A DNA stretch of 64,000 nucleotides, taken from the NCBI RefSeq assembly GCF_029946165.1, contig NZ_JAQSDZ010000018.1, positions 119,813 to 183,812 of the forward strand. The letters run 5' to 3'. The notes under the pieces were generated by a model. The model ran no database searches and was not told the DNA's origin. It was given only the letters and a program-made list of their open reading frames with translations. This document shows positions 39,152 to 48,675 of this stretch, piece by piece; position 1 is the stretch's first letter, and each line of letters begins with the position of its first letter. The position numbers and the translations under genes are program-made. This stretch comes from Methylotenera sp. (GTDB lineage Bacteria; Pseudomonadota; Gammaproteobacteria; Burkholderiales; Methylophilaceae).

Positions 39152-40210
39152 TTAGCTCAACTTCCAATTAAGGTCTTGCCCCGCCCTCAATGGTACCAAC
39201 ACATCAGCCCCATCAAACGGCAAACTTTCTGGCACTTTCCAACGTTCTTTCACCAAAGCAATCTGCGCTTTATTCCGCGGCAAACCATAAAAATCCGCGC
39301 CATAAAAACTCGCAAATCCTTCCAGCTTATCTAAAGCCCCCGCCGCCTCAAACGCCTCCGCATAAAGCTCAATCGCCGTATGTGCTGTATACATACCCGC
39401 ACATCCGCAAGCTGCTTCTTTTGTATGCTTAGCATGCGGTGCGCTATCTGTACCTAAAAAGAATTTAGGGCTGCCAGAAGTTGCGGCCTTTACCAATGCC
39501 ACACGATGCTCTTCGCGTTTTAAAATTGGTAAACAGTAATGATGCGGCTGTATGCCGCCTTTAAACATGTCGTTTCGGTTCATTAATAAATGATGTGCGG
39601 TAATCGTCGCGGCGACATTGCTTAGCGCACTCATCACAAAGTCTGCCGCGTCTTTTGTGGTGATATGCTCAAATACTATTTTTAACGCGGGGTATTTTTT
39701 TAGTAGCGGAATCATATGGCGCTCAATGAATACGCGCTCCCTATCAAATACATCCACATCGGCATCGGTGACTTCCGCATGCGTTAGAAGCGGCATGCCT
39801 AGCTTTTCCATCGCTTCTAATGCACTGGCGCATTTATCTAAACTTGTCACGCCTGAGTCACTATTGGTGGTGGCACCTGCTGGGTAAAGCTTTACACCGT
39901 GAATAATGCCACTGGTTTTTGCTTTGACTATTTCTTCCGCCGTGGTGTTGTCTGTCAAATACAAAGTCATCAGCGGCTCAAACTCCGCGCCTGCGGGTAG
40001 CGCATCTACAATACGCTGGCGATAAGCCGCGGCTAACTCAGTATTGGTCACAGGCGGGCGTAGATTTGGCATAACAATGGCGCGAGCAAATTGGCGAGCC
40101 GTATCTGGCAACACAGCTTTCAAAGCAGCTCCATCGCGTAAATGTAAGTGCCAGTCGTCTGGGCGCGTGATTTTAATTGAAGTCGTGGTAAGTGAGTTTG
40201 AAATAGTCAT
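39152..40210 (-). CDS. pyrC: Dihydroorotase, class II
   Basis: Zinc amidohydrolase that cyclises carbamoyl-aspartate to dihydroorotate in pyrimidine synthesis. I start it at the ATG at 40210 (352 residues); an in-frame TTG at 40228 adds six residues not seen in E. coli PyrC (348). Metal-site motifs are [12 protein letters not shown] near residue 15, [13 protein letters not shown] (carboxylated Lys), [21 protein letters not shown] and [13 protein letters not shown]. Transcribed with rsmI upstream (27 bp). Confidence 0.97.
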   Translation of the reverse strand: MTISNSLTTTSIKITRPDDWHLHLRDGAALKAVLPDTARQFARAIVMPNLRPPVTNTELAAAYRQRIVDALPAGAEFEPLMTLYLTDNTTAEEIVKAKTSGIIHGVKLYPAGATTNSDSGVTSLDKCASALEAMEKLGMPLLTHAEVTDADVDVFDRERVFIERHMIPLLKKYPALKIVFEHITTKDAADFVMSALSNVAATITAHHLLMNRNDMFKGGIQPHHYCLPILKREEHRVALVKAATSGSPKFFLGTDSAPHAKHTKEAACGCAGMYTAHTAIELYAEAFEAAGALDKLEGFASFYGADFYGLPRNKAQIALVKERWKVPESLPFDGADVLVPLRAGQDLNWKLS

Positions 40211-40237
40211 ATTTAAGAGCTTAACCAATTAATTAAT

Positions 40238-41095
40238 TTAAGTATTTTCTTTTAGCTTTAATGCAAATTCGTACAACACATTTTTCTTTTCATGCGTGAT
40301 TTCAGTGGCTAATTTTACCGCCTGTTTAAGCGGTAAATCGGCAAGTAACAACTTCAATACTCTGACCGTTTCTTCTGGAATCTCTTCTGATTCTTTGACC
40401 GCAGCGGCTTCTACCAACAATACAAATTCGCCACGCTGTTGATTGGTATCGGCCTGCAGCCAAGCGCTGGCATCACCCGCCGCACAAGTGTAAAACGTTT
40501 CAAAAGTCTTAGTGAGCTCACGGGCGAAGGTCAAACGGCGTTCATTGCCAAGCACATTTGCCAAGTCTTCCACACACTCAACAATGCGGTGGGGCGCTTC
40601 GTAGAAGACCAAAGTCACCGTTTGCGATTTTAAACTTTCCAATACTTTACGGCGCGCTGCACCGCTGGCGGGTAAAAAACCATGAAAGTGAAAGCCATTT
40701 TGCGTAATGCCAGAAGCTGACAATGCCGCAATGACTGCACTCGCCCCTGGAATCGGCACCACTTTAACGCCTGCCTGACGCACTAGATTCACCACCACCG
40801 CACCGGGGTCGCTAATGCCAGGCGTGCCAGCATCTGTGACTAAGGCAATATTTTCACCCGCCTTAAGTTGTGTGAGTAACTTCTCTGCCGACTGATGTTC
40901 ATTATGTTCATGCACAGCGATAAGTTTTTTGCTAATGCCAAAATGCGATAGCAAGCCCGAGGTATGGCGCGTATCCTCAGCCGCAATCGCATCTACCGTT
41001 TTAAGTGTTTCTAAGCCGCGAATGGTCATATCGCCCAAATTGCCGATGGGCGTTGCAACCACATATAATGTACCTACTAATGTAACCGCGCTCAT
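40238..41095 (-). CDS. rsmI: 16S rRNA (cytidine-1402-2'-O)-methyltransferase
   Basis: SAM-dependent enzyme that 2'-O-methylates C1402, the same nucleotide modified by RsmH elsewhere in this window. The 285-residue protein has LYVVATPIGNLGDMTIRGLE at the start, EDTRHTSGLLSHF, LVTDAGTPGISDPG, and FYEAPHRIVECVEDL. It lies divergent from yraN, a widely conserved pairing. Confidence 0.97.
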   Translation of the reverse strand: MSAVTLVGTLYVVATPIGNLGDMTIRGLETLKTVDAIAAEDTRHTSGLLSHFGISKKLIAVHEHNEHQSAEKLLTQLKAGENIALVTDAGTPGISDPGAVVVNLVRQAGVKVVPIPGASAVIAALSASGITQNGFHFHGFLPASGAARRKVLESLKSQTVTLVFYEAPHRIVECVEDLANVLGNERRLTFARELTKTFETFYTCAAGDASAWLQADTNQQRGEFVLLVEAAAVKESEEIPEETVRVLKLLLADLPLKQAVKLATEITHEKKNVLYEFALKLKENT

Positions 41096-41162
41096 GCAGA
41101 CCAGCCATTTAATTTAAAATCGTTCATACTAGAAGTTTACAGCTTTAGCCAATATCTCGCCT

Positions 41163-41516
41163 ATGAAATTAAGCAAAAACAACGCAGGACTTGAAGCAGA
41201 AAAGTTAGCTGCAACTTTTTTGGTGAATCACGGCCTTAAATTGGTGACGCAGAACTATCATTGTAAATACGGCGAAATTGATTTGATTATGAAAGACGTC
41301 AAAACCTTGGTATTTATTGAGGTTAGGTTAAGATCAAACAGCCAGTTTGGCAGCGCTGGTGCTAGCATTACATCTCAGAAGCAGCAAAAGCTCATTTTGA
41401 CTGCACAGCATTATTTACAGCAATATGGCGAGTGCCAATGCCGATTTGACGCCATTTTAATGAATAAAGCCGATGCTAGCCATATTGAATGGGTTCGTAA
41501 TGCATTCGACGCATAA
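41163..41516 (+). CDS. yraN: UPF0102 (YraN) family nuclease-like protein
   Basis: A 117-residue protein with the YraN fold, a restriction-endonuclease-like domain: GLEAEKLAATFLVNHG at the start, YGEIDLIMKD with the conserved acidic pair, and VFIEVRLRSNSQFGSA, where most relatives have EVK. The replacement of the usual Lys by Arg in ExK is notable. Its cellular role is unsettled; neighbours rsmI and dolP are its usual companions. Confidence 0.9.
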   Translation: MKLSKNNAGLEAEKLAATFLVNHGLKLVTQNYHCKYGEIDLIMKDVKTLVFIEVRLRSNSQFGSAGASITSQKQQKLILTAQHYLQQYGECQCRFDAILMNKADASHIEWVRNAFDA

Positions 41517-41662
41517 TAAGCGTATCATTCGCGAAAAATGCTGCTTAAAAGGGCTTAAGTAAAAAAATATCAAAGCTTAAAAATATAAGTTAAAAATTAA
41601 CCTAGGGGTTAACTAAAGCAATTATCTAAAGCGGTTTCTAAAATATCGTTAAGGAGCAATCT

Positions 41663-42250
41663 ATGAAGTCAAACATGAACAAACAATATATCCTAAAATT
41701 TGTCCTTTCTGCAGCACTCATTTCCCAAATCACCGCATGCGTACCTGTTATCGTGGGTGGAGCCGCAGCGACTGGCGCAATAGCCGCCGATAGACGCACT
41801 TCTGGCTTTTATGTGGAAGATCAAAATATAGAACTTAAAGCCATTAAGAAAATGGAAACGAACTTGGGCGAGTACGCGCATGTGAACGTCACCAGCTACA
41901 ACCGCAATGTGCTACTTACTGGGGAAGTACCAGTAGCGGAGTCTAAGTCTAAAGCTGAAAGCTTGGTAAAAGAAATCGCTAACGTAAGCTCCATCACCAA
42001 TGAAATTACTGTTGGGCCAAAATCAACTATTGGTTCACGTAGCAACGATAGCTATATCACCTCAAAAGTCAAAGCACAGTTTGTGACAGAAAATAAATTC
42101 CCCGCTAACTATGTAAAAGTAGTCACCGAAAATAGCGTGGTTTACTTATTAGGTATCGTCACAAATCAAGAAGCCGCAGACGCAGTAGAGGTCGCCCGCA
42201 ACACTGAGGGAGTCACTAAAGTGGTTAAAGTATTCGAATACATGCCATAA
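41663..42250 (+). CDS. dolP: BON-domain outer-membrane lipoprotein, DolP (YraP) family
   Basis: A 195-residue lipoprotein. Residues 1-25 are a signal peptide ending in a lipobox-like SQITAC, placing the acylated Cys at residue 26. Two BON domains follow (about 45-115 and 125-195), with typical endings such as EIANVSSITNEITVG and ARNTEGVTKVVKVFEYMP. In E. coli the homologue supports outer-membrane integrity at division sites. AAGGAG precedes the start by 7 nt. It follows yraN as in many proteobacteria. Confidence 0.92.
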   Translation: MKSNMNKQYILKFVLSAALISQITACVPVIVGGAAATGAIAADRRTSGFYVEDQNIELKAIKKMETNLGEYAHVNVTSYNRNVLLTGEVPVAESKSKAESLVKEIANVSSITNEITVGPKSTIGSRSNDSYITSKVKAQFVTENKFPANYVKVVTENSVVYLLGIVTNQEAADAVEVARNTEGVTKVVKVFEYMP

Positions 42251-42261
42251 ATTTAGAGTGT

Positions 42262-42296
42262 CCACGCTTAAAGCTTCTCACAAGCTTAAAGCGTGG
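42262..42296 (+). terminator. Hairpin after dolP
   Basis: A 15-nt arm (42262-42276, CCACGCTTAAAGCTT) pairs with 42282-42296 with one mismatch and a 5-nt loop, 12 nt past the dolP stop. It lacks a U tract, so termination is not assured. Confidence 0.45.
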
Positions 42297-42310
42297 ATCT
42301 TAGTTGAAAA

Positions 42311-42319
42311 TGCTATAAT
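42311..42319 (+). promoter_or_regulatory. Extended -10 promoter element before the DUF3579 gene
   Basis: TGCTATAAT combines the TGn extension with a perfect TATAAT, about 60 nt before the start at 42380. There is no good -35 box, which extended -10 promoters do not need. Confidence 0.4.
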
Positions 42320-42379
42320 ATGCGGCAAAAATAGTACAGGACAGCTCTGGAATACAGCTAACTAATTGGTAGAATACAA

Positions 42380-42697
42380 ATGACAACACAACCCACAATG
42401 ACACAAGTAAGCGGCGAAATTATCATCGAAGGTAACACGCGTGCAGGCAAACCTTTTCGCCCTAGCGATTGGGTGGATCGTATGTGTAGTACTTATGCTA
42501 CGTTCGGTGAAGACCGCAAACTAAAATACTCGCCTTATTTGAAACCAAAAGTGGTAAATGGTGTACGTTGCCTAGCGGTGGACTTGAAGCTTAAAACAGT
42601 AAATCCTGCAGGTTATGCACAATTGATGCACTTTGCTGATGAAAATCAGCTTAATGTTTTAGACGCTGAAGGCAATAGCATCGCGGTGCCACACTAG
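42380..42697 (+). CDS. DUF3579 protein
   Basis: A 105-residue soluble protein resembling the betaproteobacterial DUF3579 family, recognisable by RPSDWVDRMCSTYATFGEDRK-like wording (landmarks SDWVDRMCS and YSPYLKP), VRCLAVDLKL and NPAGYAQLMHFA. Function is unknown. It has its own promoter-like element and shares a convergent hairpin with the TlpA-like gene; its TAG stop is the first three bases of that hairpin. Confidence 0.85.
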   Translation: MTTQPTMTQVSGEIIIEGNTRAGKPFRPSDWVDRMCSTYATFGEDRKLKYSPYLKPKVVNGVRCLAVDLKLKTVNPAGYAQLMHFADENQLNVLDAEGNSIAVPH

Positions 42698-42738
42698 CTA
42701 AATACGATGGTATTTACAAAATACCGCTTATTTAGCTA
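42695..42738. terminator. Shared convergent hairpin containing both stop codons
   Basis: Outer arms TAGCTAAATA (42695-42704) and TATTTAGCTA (42729-42738) plus inner arms GGTATTT/AAATACC (42709-42715 with 42719-42725) form a 17-bp interrupted stem. The stops of both converging genes lie within it (42695-42697 and 42728-42730). It is a compact bidirectional terminator candidate, though short of U tracts. Confidence 0.55.
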
Positions 42739-43207
42739 CGCCAATGATTTTTTCAATATATTGTTTGGTAATTAAGCCACGTTTAATTTTAACCAATTCA
42801 CCTTTTGGATTATAAATAAACGTGGTGGGCAATACATCTGCCGTTCCAATTTGTGCAGCAATCCCATCATCACCTAGAACAATCGGATACGACATCAACA
42901 TATCATCCACATAATCCACTACTTCTTTAGTGCTTTTATAGTCAAAAGCAATACCTATTATCATTAAATCTTTATTTTTGCGATGATCATAAAGATTGAC
43001 CAAATCTGGCACCTCTTCTAAACAGGGCGGACACCAAGTCGCCCAGTAGTTTATAAGCACCCATTTACCTTTGTAAGCAGCCAGTTTGTGGTTAACGCCA
43101 GCGGTGTCTTTTAGCTCCATAGAAGCAAGTGTGTTCTCCGCGGCTACCACCTGCGAATTAGTTGTAATCAACAGTAAAAATGAAAGGCTAAGTAAAAGTT
43201 GGCGCAT
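42728..43207 (-). CDS. TlpA-like periplasmic thiol:disulfide protein
   Basis: A thioredoxin-fold protein of 160 residues from the ATG at 43207. That start is preferred to 43324 because it exposes a proper signal peptide (MRQLLLSLSFLLLITT, cut near VVAA). The redox site is Cys59-Pro-Pro-Cys62 in YWATWCPPCLEE, with a cis-proline loop at DVLPTTFIYN. Such proteins reduce apo-cytochrome or other periplasmic thiols; no cytochrome maturation genes are nearby, so the partner is unknown. Confidence 0.88.
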   Translation of the reverse strand: MRQLLLSLSFLLLITTNSQVVAAENTLASMELKDTAGVNHKLAAYKGKWVLINYWATWCPPCLEEVPDLVNLYDHRKNKDLMIIGIAFDYKSTKEVVDYVDDMLMSYPIVLGDDGIAAQIGTADVLPTTFIYNPKGELVKIKRGLITKQYIEKIIGVAK

Positions 43208-43524
43208 TGAAGAGTTTTCTAAAAAGCTAGGATTGAAATCAAATAAACTACCATTCAGCGGATAATTTATTAATACATACAATAATAGTACAGCTGTGAT
43301 TATTATTACTAATTTGTAATGCAATCGCGTAATTTTGAACGCAAATAATATAGCTTCATAAATTAGTAAAACTTTAATTAATGAATACAGTCATTATCTG
43401 ACATCATTTAACATGATAAAGTTACTTTTAACGATCTTTCGCATTTTGCACTTCACTAAACCAGTTTTTTTCGTTACGATACGTAATTAATATTTTAAAA
43501 GCATTAACCAATTAGAGGTTTTCC
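43208..43524. other. AT-rich divergent intergenic region (317 bp)
   Basis: Lies between the TlpA-like gene and trxA and must hold both promoters. I see no confident -35/-10 pair, no long inverted repeat and no convincing small gene. An in-frame extension of the TlpA-like gene (to 43324) covers part of it but looks non-coding because it would bury the signal peptide. Confidence 0.5.
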
Positions 43525-43851
43525 ATGAGCGAACATATCACACACCTTAACGACGCAAGTTTTGAACAAGACGTTCTGCAGTCACAACTACCTGTTTTAG
43601 TTGATTACTGGGCAGAATGGTGTGGTCCTTGCAAAATGATTGCACCAATCTTAGATGAAATTTCTAAAGAGTATGCTGGTCGCCTTAAAGTCGGTAAACT
43701 TAATATTGATGACAATCAATTAACACCTCCAAAATACGGTATTCGCGGCATTCCAACATTAATGTTATTTAAAAATGGTAATGTAGAAGCGACAAAAGTC
43801 GGCGCATTGTCAAAATCTCAATTAACTGCATTCATTGACAGCAACATCTAA
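43525..43851 (+). CDS. trxA: Thioredoxin
   Basis: General cytosolic protein disulfide reductase. The 108-residue length is typical and the active site is WCGPC (Cys33, Cys36), followed by the buried [10 protein letters not shown] strand and cis-proline [19 protein letters not shown] precedes the ATG by about 7 nt. It sits directly before rho, the arrangement found in E. coli as well, with its own intrinsic terminator between. Confidence 0.98.
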   Translation: MSEHITHLNDASFEQDVLQSQLPVLVDYWAEWCGPCKMIAPILDEISKEYAGRLKVGKLNIDDNQLTPPKYGIRGIPTLMLFKNGNVEATKVGALSKSQLTAFIDSNI

Positions 43852-43877
43852 ACCATTTACGCTGTACCTGTCATCAC

Positions 43878-43919
43878 AAATGCTTGATTTCTAAACTCCT
43901 TACAAATCAAGCATTTTTT
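43878..43919 (+). terminator. Intrinsic terminator of trxA
   Basis: AAATGCTTGATTT (43878-43890) pairs perfectly with AAATCAAGCATTT (43904-43916), followed by a run of T. It begins 27 nt after the trxA stop and separates trxA from rho. Confidence 0.8.
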
Positions 43920-43989
43920 GAATTATCCTTTAATTTAAATCTGTAGTACTCAATCCTGCCCCACACAATTCTTGTTTTAGTGAGCCTCC

Positions 43990-45249
43990 ATGCACTTATC
44001 CGATCTTAAGCACTTACCCGTTACAGAGCTAGTAGAAATGGCTATCGCCGATGAAATTGATAATGCTAGCCGAATGCGCAAGCAAGATTTGATTTTCGCC
44101 ATTTTGAAACATAAAGCGAAAAAAGGTGAAAGCATTTTTGGTGACGGTACACTTGAAGTTTTGCAAGATGGATTTGGATTTTTACGCTCACCAGATACAT
44201 CCTATTTGGCTGGTCCAGATGACATTTATGTATCGCCTTCACAAATCCGCAGATTTAATCTGCACACAGGTGACAGCATACAAGGTGAAATTCGCATTCC
44301 TAAAGATGGTGAACGTTACTTTGCACTAGTTAAAGTGGATGTAGTGAATGGTGAAGCGCCTGAGAATACAAAACATAAAATTCTATTCGAAAATTTAACA
44401 CCCCTATTCCCAACGATTCCGCTCACATTAGAGCGTGATATTAAAGGCGTTGAGAACATTACCAGTCGTGTCATCGACATGATTGCACCGATTGGTCGCG
44501 GTCAGCGTGGTTTGCTAGTTGCCAGCCCGAAAAGCGGTAAAACTGTCATGATGCAAAATATCGCACACGCCATTACCGCTAATCACCCAGATGTGATTTT
44601 AATCGTACTGTTAATTGATGAGCGTCCTGAGGAAGTGACAGAAATGACACGCTCAGTACGTGGCGAAGTCGTTGCCTCAACTTTTGATGAGCCAGCAACA
44701 CGTCACGTGCAAGTGGCTGAAATGGTGCTTGAAAAAGCTAAACGTTTGGTTGAGCATAAAAAAGACGTGGTTATTCTGCTAGATTCTATTACGCGTTTAG
44801 CACGAGCTTACAATACTGTCATTCCATCATCAGGCAAAGTGTTAACTGGTGGTGTGGATGCCAACGCATTGCAACGTCCAAAACGTTTCTTTGGTGCGGC
44901 GCGTAACGTTGAAGAAGGTGGCTCATTAACTATCATTGCTACAGCCCTTGTTGATACTGGCTCTCGCATGGATGATGTCATCTATGAAGAGTTCAAGGGT
45001 ACGGGAAATATGGAAATCCATCTTGATCGTAAGATGGCTGAAAAACGTCAATATCCTGCAATCAATGTGAATAAATCTGGTACGCGTCGTGAAGAGCTTC
45101 TTATCGAAAAAGATGTGTTACAGAAAATATGGGTGCTTCGCAAACTTCTATATCCTATGGATGATTTAGAGGCGATGGAGTTCTTGCTAGACAAAATCAA
45201 AGCCACGAAAAACAACGCTGACTTTTTTGACAGCATGCGCCGTGGCTAA
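43990..45249 (+). CDS. rho: Transcription termination factor Rho
   Basis: Hexameric RNA-dependent ATPase helicase that ends transcription. The 419-residue protein equals the E. coli length. The N-terminal RNA-binding cold-shock-like domain has [17 protein letters not shown]; the ATPase has Walker [15 protein letters not shown] near residue 175, Walker [16 protein letters not shown], the Q-loop and the R-loop [12 protein letters not shown]. No insertions in the N-terminal domain, so this is the ordinary proteobacterial form. Confidence 0.99.
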   Translation: MHLSDLKHLPVTELVEMAIADEIDNASRMRKQDLIFAILKHKAKKGESIFGDGTLEVLQDGFGFLRSPDTSYLAGPDDIYVSPSQIRRFNLHTGDSIQGEIRIPKDGERYFALVKVDVVNGEAPENTKHKILFENLTPLFPTIPLTLERDIKGVENITSRVIDMIAPIGRGQRGLLVASPKSGKTVMMQNIAHAITANHPDVILIVLLIDERPEEVTEMTRSVRGEVVASTFDEPATRHVQVAEMVLEKAKRLVEHKKDVVILLDSITRLARAYNTVIPSSGKVLTGGVDANALQRPKRFFGAARNVEEGGSLTIIATALVDTGSRMDDVIYEEFKGTGNMEIHLDRKMAEKRQYPAINVNKSGTRREELLIEKDVLQKIWVLRKLLYPMDDLEAMEFLLDKIKATKNNADFFDSMRRG

Positions 45250-45274
45250 TTAAGCTAGATTATCAGCTTAATTA
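45247..45274 (+). terminator. AT-rich hairpin spanning the rho stop
   Basis: TAATTAAGCT (from the stop codon at 45247) pairs perfectly with AGCTTAATTA (45265-45274) around 8 nt. No U tract follows; a weak terminator or RNA-stability element. Confidence 0.3.
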
Positions 45275-45284
45275 TCGCATAACC

Positions 45285-45313
45285 TTGCGCACGAACCAGA
45301 ATGCAAATATAAT
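45285..45313 (+). promoter_or_regulatory. Sigma70-type promoter of rpmE
   Basis: TTGCGC (45285-45290) and TATAAT (45308-45313) are separated by the ideal 17 bp, about 100 nt before the ribosomal protein gene. The leader is long enough to hold regulatory structure. Confidence 0.55.
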
Positions 45314-45413
45314 GCGCGGTTACAGCAAAACTGTATTTTTACAGCAATTTGCACTTACTAACGAATTACTAAATAGTGCCGTATCTTTCGGCAACACATA
45401 TTGAGGCTATATT

Positions 45414-45656
45414 ATGAAAGATGGAATCCATCCAGAATACCGCGACGTTGTTTTTCAAGACATCGGTGCAGACTTTAGTTTTATCACACGCTCTACAATC
45501 GTAGCGCGCGACACAATCAAATGGACAGATGGTAAAGAATATCCAATGGTTAAAATCGAAGTATCTTCAAAATCACACCCGTTCTACACAGGTAAACAAA
45601 TGATTTTAGATACCGCTGGTCGTGTTGATAAATTCCGTAAAAAATACGGTATGTAA
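45414..45656 (+). CDS. rpmE2: Ribosomal protein bL31, type B
   Basis: Large-subunit protein bridging to the small subunit. The 80-residue sequence ([16 protein letters not shown], then [19 protein letters not shown] [16 protein letters not shown]) is the type B form: it lacks the CxxC zinc ligands of type A, the form that can work under zinc limitation. It has its own promoter and terminator after rho. No type A copy is in the window. Confidence 0.96.
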   Translation: MKDGIHPEYRDVVFQDIGADFSFITRSTIVARDTIKWTDGKEYPMVKIEVSSKSHPFYTGKQMILDTAGRVDKFRKKYGM

Positions 45657-45685
45657 TCAATTTTGCAATCTAGATTGCAAATATC

Positions 45686-45709
45686 AAGGCAGCTCAGGCT
45701 GCCTTTTTT
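45686..45709 (+). terminator. Intrinsic terminator of rpmE
   Basis: AAGGCAGC-TCAG-GCTGCCTT with a run of six T's, 30 nt after the rpmE stop. Textbook terminator. Confidence 0.9.
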
Positions 45710-45839
45710 GTTTTCTCAGATCAAAGCATGGTACCGATAACATATCTTTACTTAATTCAACAGAATTTTTTGCAGAGTAGCACAATCGGTTAAAATAACT
45801 ACTTAAGACTAATAAAAGCAAACTTTACGACTCATCATT

Positions 45840-47492
45840 ATGCGCTTTCAACTGGATCACGACTGGCAAGGTAATATGTCTACCCCCCGAGCACGTATAG
45901 GTGATGGGGCAAAAACACAGTTATTACTTTTATTATGTGCAATCTGGATTGTGTTAGGTTTAATTGGCCATGCGCCATGGAAACCGCTGGAGTCCACCAG
46001 CATTAATATTGTCAAAAATATTTTGGATGGTGGTAGCCTACTGGCACCTATGGTCAGTGGCGAATCATTCCCTTCAATCCCACCTCTTTACTACTTAAGT
46101 GCTGCCGCTAGCGCAAAGTTATTATCTCCACTATTGAGCATTCATGATGGCGCTAGGCTATTTAATACCATTTGGCTAGCCATATTATTGCTCATGGTGG
46201 GGATGACTGGTCGTGAACTCTGGACGCATGGAGTTGGGCGTCACGCCACATTTATTATGATAGGTACGATAGGTTTGATTATCAGCGCACATAGCTTAAG
46301 CGCAGAGATTTCCAACCTAACATGCTTAGCGACTGGTTTTTATGCATTAGCACTGTCTAAACGCCGCCCTTGGCGTGCAAGTGGCCTTTTTGGAGCAGCG
46401 CTTGGCATTGGTTTCTTAAGTTTTGGCGTTATGCCAGTACTTATTTTACTAAGTACCGCACTAATACTCCCTTTAATATTCAAAATTTGGCGAACACAAG
46501 GCTTTGTAAAATTCCTGGGCGTAGCCAACCTAATTGCTACGCCCATTATCTTAACTTGGGTTTTGTTACTGCAGTATTACTACCCAGCAATGCTATTAAG
46601 CTGGTGGCAATATAATCTCAATAATTTTAATCAACTCAATCACCTGTATTTTTTGCGTATTCTGATTTGGTACGCTTGGCCTGCCTTGCCATTGGCACTA
46701 TTAGGCTTATGGCACTATCGCCAACAATTACTTAACAAACCTAAATTTCAGCTAATGATTAGCTTTTTTATTTGCGCTTTGTTTTTCTTAGGTTTTGGCG
46801 CTAACTCTAAAGACATCAATGCACTACCCTTACTGTTACCACTCGTAGCGTTGGGTGCAGGTAGCGTAGAGCATCTAAAACGAGGTGCGGCGGCGGCCTT
46901 AAATTGGTTTGGTGTGATGCTATTTGGTTTAATTGGCGTGCTAATTTGGCTGGGCTGGCTGTCTATGCTGACAGATTATCCTTCCAAAATTAAAGAGCGT
47001 ATGCAGTTCTTATCAGGTGCATATGAAACCAATTTTAACTGGTTAGCATTCCTTATCGCGCTAGTAATTACTGTCATATGGGTATTAACTTGTATGCGCG
47101 CTAAGCAAACCAATAAGTCCACAGTGACTAATTGGGCAGTAGGCATGACCTTTGCATGGGGGTTATTAATGACGCTATGGCTACCATTAATTGACTCTGC
47201 TAAAAGTTATCAGGGTGTATTTTTAAGCATGAATAAAGTACTACCAAAAACCTACAATTGCATGAACAGTCTGAATGTTGGACAGCAACAAAGCTTATTG
47301 CTTAACTACTACACCAATATCCAGCTTCAGCCATTTGAAACAACACAACAATTGAGTTGTGACTTTTACTTTATACAAGATGTAAAAGGCATAGGAAAAA
47401 TGCAGCCTGGCCAAGAGTGGAATCAGGTTTGGTCGGGCAAACGGGCCGCTGATAGAAAAGAAGGTTTTAGATTATTTCAGCGCGTAAAGTAG
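45840..47492 (+). CDS. ArnT/PMT-like polytopic membrane glycosyltransferase
   Basis: A 550-residue protein with about eleven hydrophobic segments and a soluble C-terminal part. The first luminal loop has APWKPLESTSINIVKN and FPSIPPLYYLSAA, the layout of GT-C enzymes such as ArnT and protein mannosyltransferases, which use polyprenyl-phosphate sugars to modify lipid A or other envelope molecules. The usual first-loop DE pair is not obvious (PLES), so donor and activity are open. An alternative start at 45876 has AAGG 4 nt upstream. It stands alone between rpmE and the formate dehydrogenase operon. Confidence 0.78.
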   Translation: MRFQLDHDWQGNMSTPRARIGDGAKTQLLLLLCAIWIVLGLIGHAPWKPLESTSINIVKNILDGGSLLAPMVSGESFPSIPPLYYLSAAASAKLLSPLLSIHDGARLFNTIWLAILLLMVGMTGRELWTHGVGRHATFIMIGTIGLIISAHSLSAEISNLTCLATGFYALALSKRRPWRASGLFGAALGIGFLSFGVMPVLILLSTALILPLIFKIWRTQGFVKFLGVANLIATPIILTWVLLLQYYYPAMLLSWWQYNLNNFNQLNHLYFLRILIWYAWPALPLALLGLWHYRQQLLNKPKFQLMISFFICALFFLGFGANSKDINALPLLLPLVALGAGSVEHLKRGAAAALNWFGVMLFGLIGVLIWLGWLSMLTDYPSKIKERMQFLSGAYETNFNWLAFLIALVITVIWVLTCMRAKQTNKSTVTNWAVGMTFAWGLLMTLWLPLIDSAKSYQGVFLSMNKVLPKTYNCMNSLNVGQQQSLLLNYYTNIQLQPFETTQQLSCDFYFIQDVKGIGKMQPGQEWNQVWSGKRAADRKEGFRLFQRVK

Positions 47493-47493
47493 T

Positions 47494-47519
47494 TTAACAA
47501 TAGCTGTTAATAAAATTTT
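47494..47519 (+). terminator. Weak terminator after the glycosyltransferase
   Basis: TTAACA/TGTTAA (47494-47499 with 47505-47510) followed by TAAAATTTTT, in the 27-bp gap between converging genes. Confidence 0.35.
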
Positions 47520-47738
47520 TCAAAGTAATATGTGTGTTTTAATTGCATTCTGCACTTGAGCGTGTATGCCAGTACCGCTTTGTTGATTAACATACTCTGA
47601 AATTTGCTTACGCATAGACAATGCCCAAAATTTATTGATATGCTCTGCAATGTCTTTTTGAGCGTGGCTTTGGTTTGGATATGATTCGTAAAAATCACCG
47701 ATTTGATTAGCCATTGAAATTAAGCGTTGAATATCCAT
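47520..47738 (-). CDS. fdsD: Formate dehydrogenase delta subunit FdsD
   Basis: A 72-residue protein of the FdsD family, found at the end of fds operons and needed for a fully active NAD-dependent formate dehydrogenase; its exact role is unclear. Family wording includes LISMANQIGDFYESYP, INKFWALSMRKQI and the C-terminal helix. It is the last gene of the operon, 20 bp after fdhD. Last-gene position and length agree with other fds clusters. Confidence 0.9.
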   Translation of the reverse strand: MDIQRLISMANQIGDFYESYPNQSHAQKDIAEHINKFWALSMRKQISEYVNQQSGTGIHAQVQNAIKTHILL

Positions 47739-47758
47739 TTTTTTACTTTTCTCTAATC

Positions 47759-48571
47759 TTACTCATTCATAATATTGTCAGCATGACTGTAAACAACATA
47801 CCGACTTTCTCTTGCAAAACCTACTAAGGTTAAACCGCATTGTTCAGCCACTCGCACAGCTAAACCTGTTGGTGCTGAAACCGCGACTAGCATACTCACA
47901 CCAGCACTGGCGGTTTTTTGCACCATTTCAAAACTTGCACGACTGGTGGTGATAATGAAGCCAGTTCTATCAAACTGTTGTTTTGCTAGCGCACCCACCA
48001 ATTTATCTAACGCATTATGTCTGCCGACATCTTCACGAACCAAACTTAACTTGCCATCTGCTTGTACATAAGCACTTGCATGGGTTGCGCCTGTTTGCTG
48101 TTGCAACTTTTGCTGCGCCTGAATTGCTTGTAAACCAGTCACTATAGCTGTTGCATTAAACCTGCGCTGTGTATTTAATGACGCTGGATAACGCATCGCT
48201 TGCGCTAAATTTTCAGCTCCACATAATCCACAGCCAGTTTTACCCGCTAATGTGCGGCGCCGCTCTTTAAGTTGCATAAAACGTTCACTAGCAATTTCAC
48301 AGTGTAACTCTATGCCGTTATCTTGCACCTGTACTTCTATACCATATAGCTCACTAGCACTTTGCACGATACCTTCGCTAAGCGAAAAACCAAGTGCAAA
48401 ATCTTCTAAATCCTGTGCGGTAGCTAACATCACCGCATGCGAAACGCCATTGTAAATCAATGCTACTGGCGTCTCTTCTGCTAAACAATCTTGTGCACTT
48501 TGGATAGCACCTTCACGCCATCGAGTTACATTAAATGTGCTTAAAGGCACATCTAAAACCTTACTTTGCAT
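47759..48571 (-). CDS. fdhD: Formate dehydrogenase accessory sulfurtransferase FdhD
   Basis: Transfers sulfur from a cysteine desulfurase to the molybdenum cofactor before its insertion into formate dehydrogenase; called fdsC in some fds operons. The 270-residue protein carries the Cys pair in TGCGLCGAENL (Cys114, Cys117) and the cofactor-binding DVGRHNALDKLVGAL and GFIITTSRASFEMVQKTA. It lies about 105 bp after fdsA, before fdsD. No clear ribosome site precedes the ATG. Confidence 0.96.
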   Translation of the reverse strand: MQSKVLDVPLSTFNVTRWREGAIQSAQDCLAEETPVALIYNGVSHAVMLATAQDLEDFALGFSLSEGIVQSASELYGIEVQVQDNGIELHCEIASERFMQLKERRRTLAGKTGCGLCGAENLAQAMRYPASLNTQRRFNATAIVTGLQAIQAQQKLQQQTGATHASAYVQADGKLSLVREDVGRHNALDKLVGALAKQQFDRTGFIITTSRASFEMVQKTASAGVSMLVAVSAPTGLAVRVAEQCGLTLVGFARESRYVVYSHADNIMNE

Positions 48572-48675
48572 GGTTTATTTCAAGTTGCAATCAAATCGAG
48601 ACGGCGTATTGCTGCACAGTGCAATAGGCACGGCAAGGAGGTGCAACAACGTATCGGTTTGAATGCAGATTGAAA

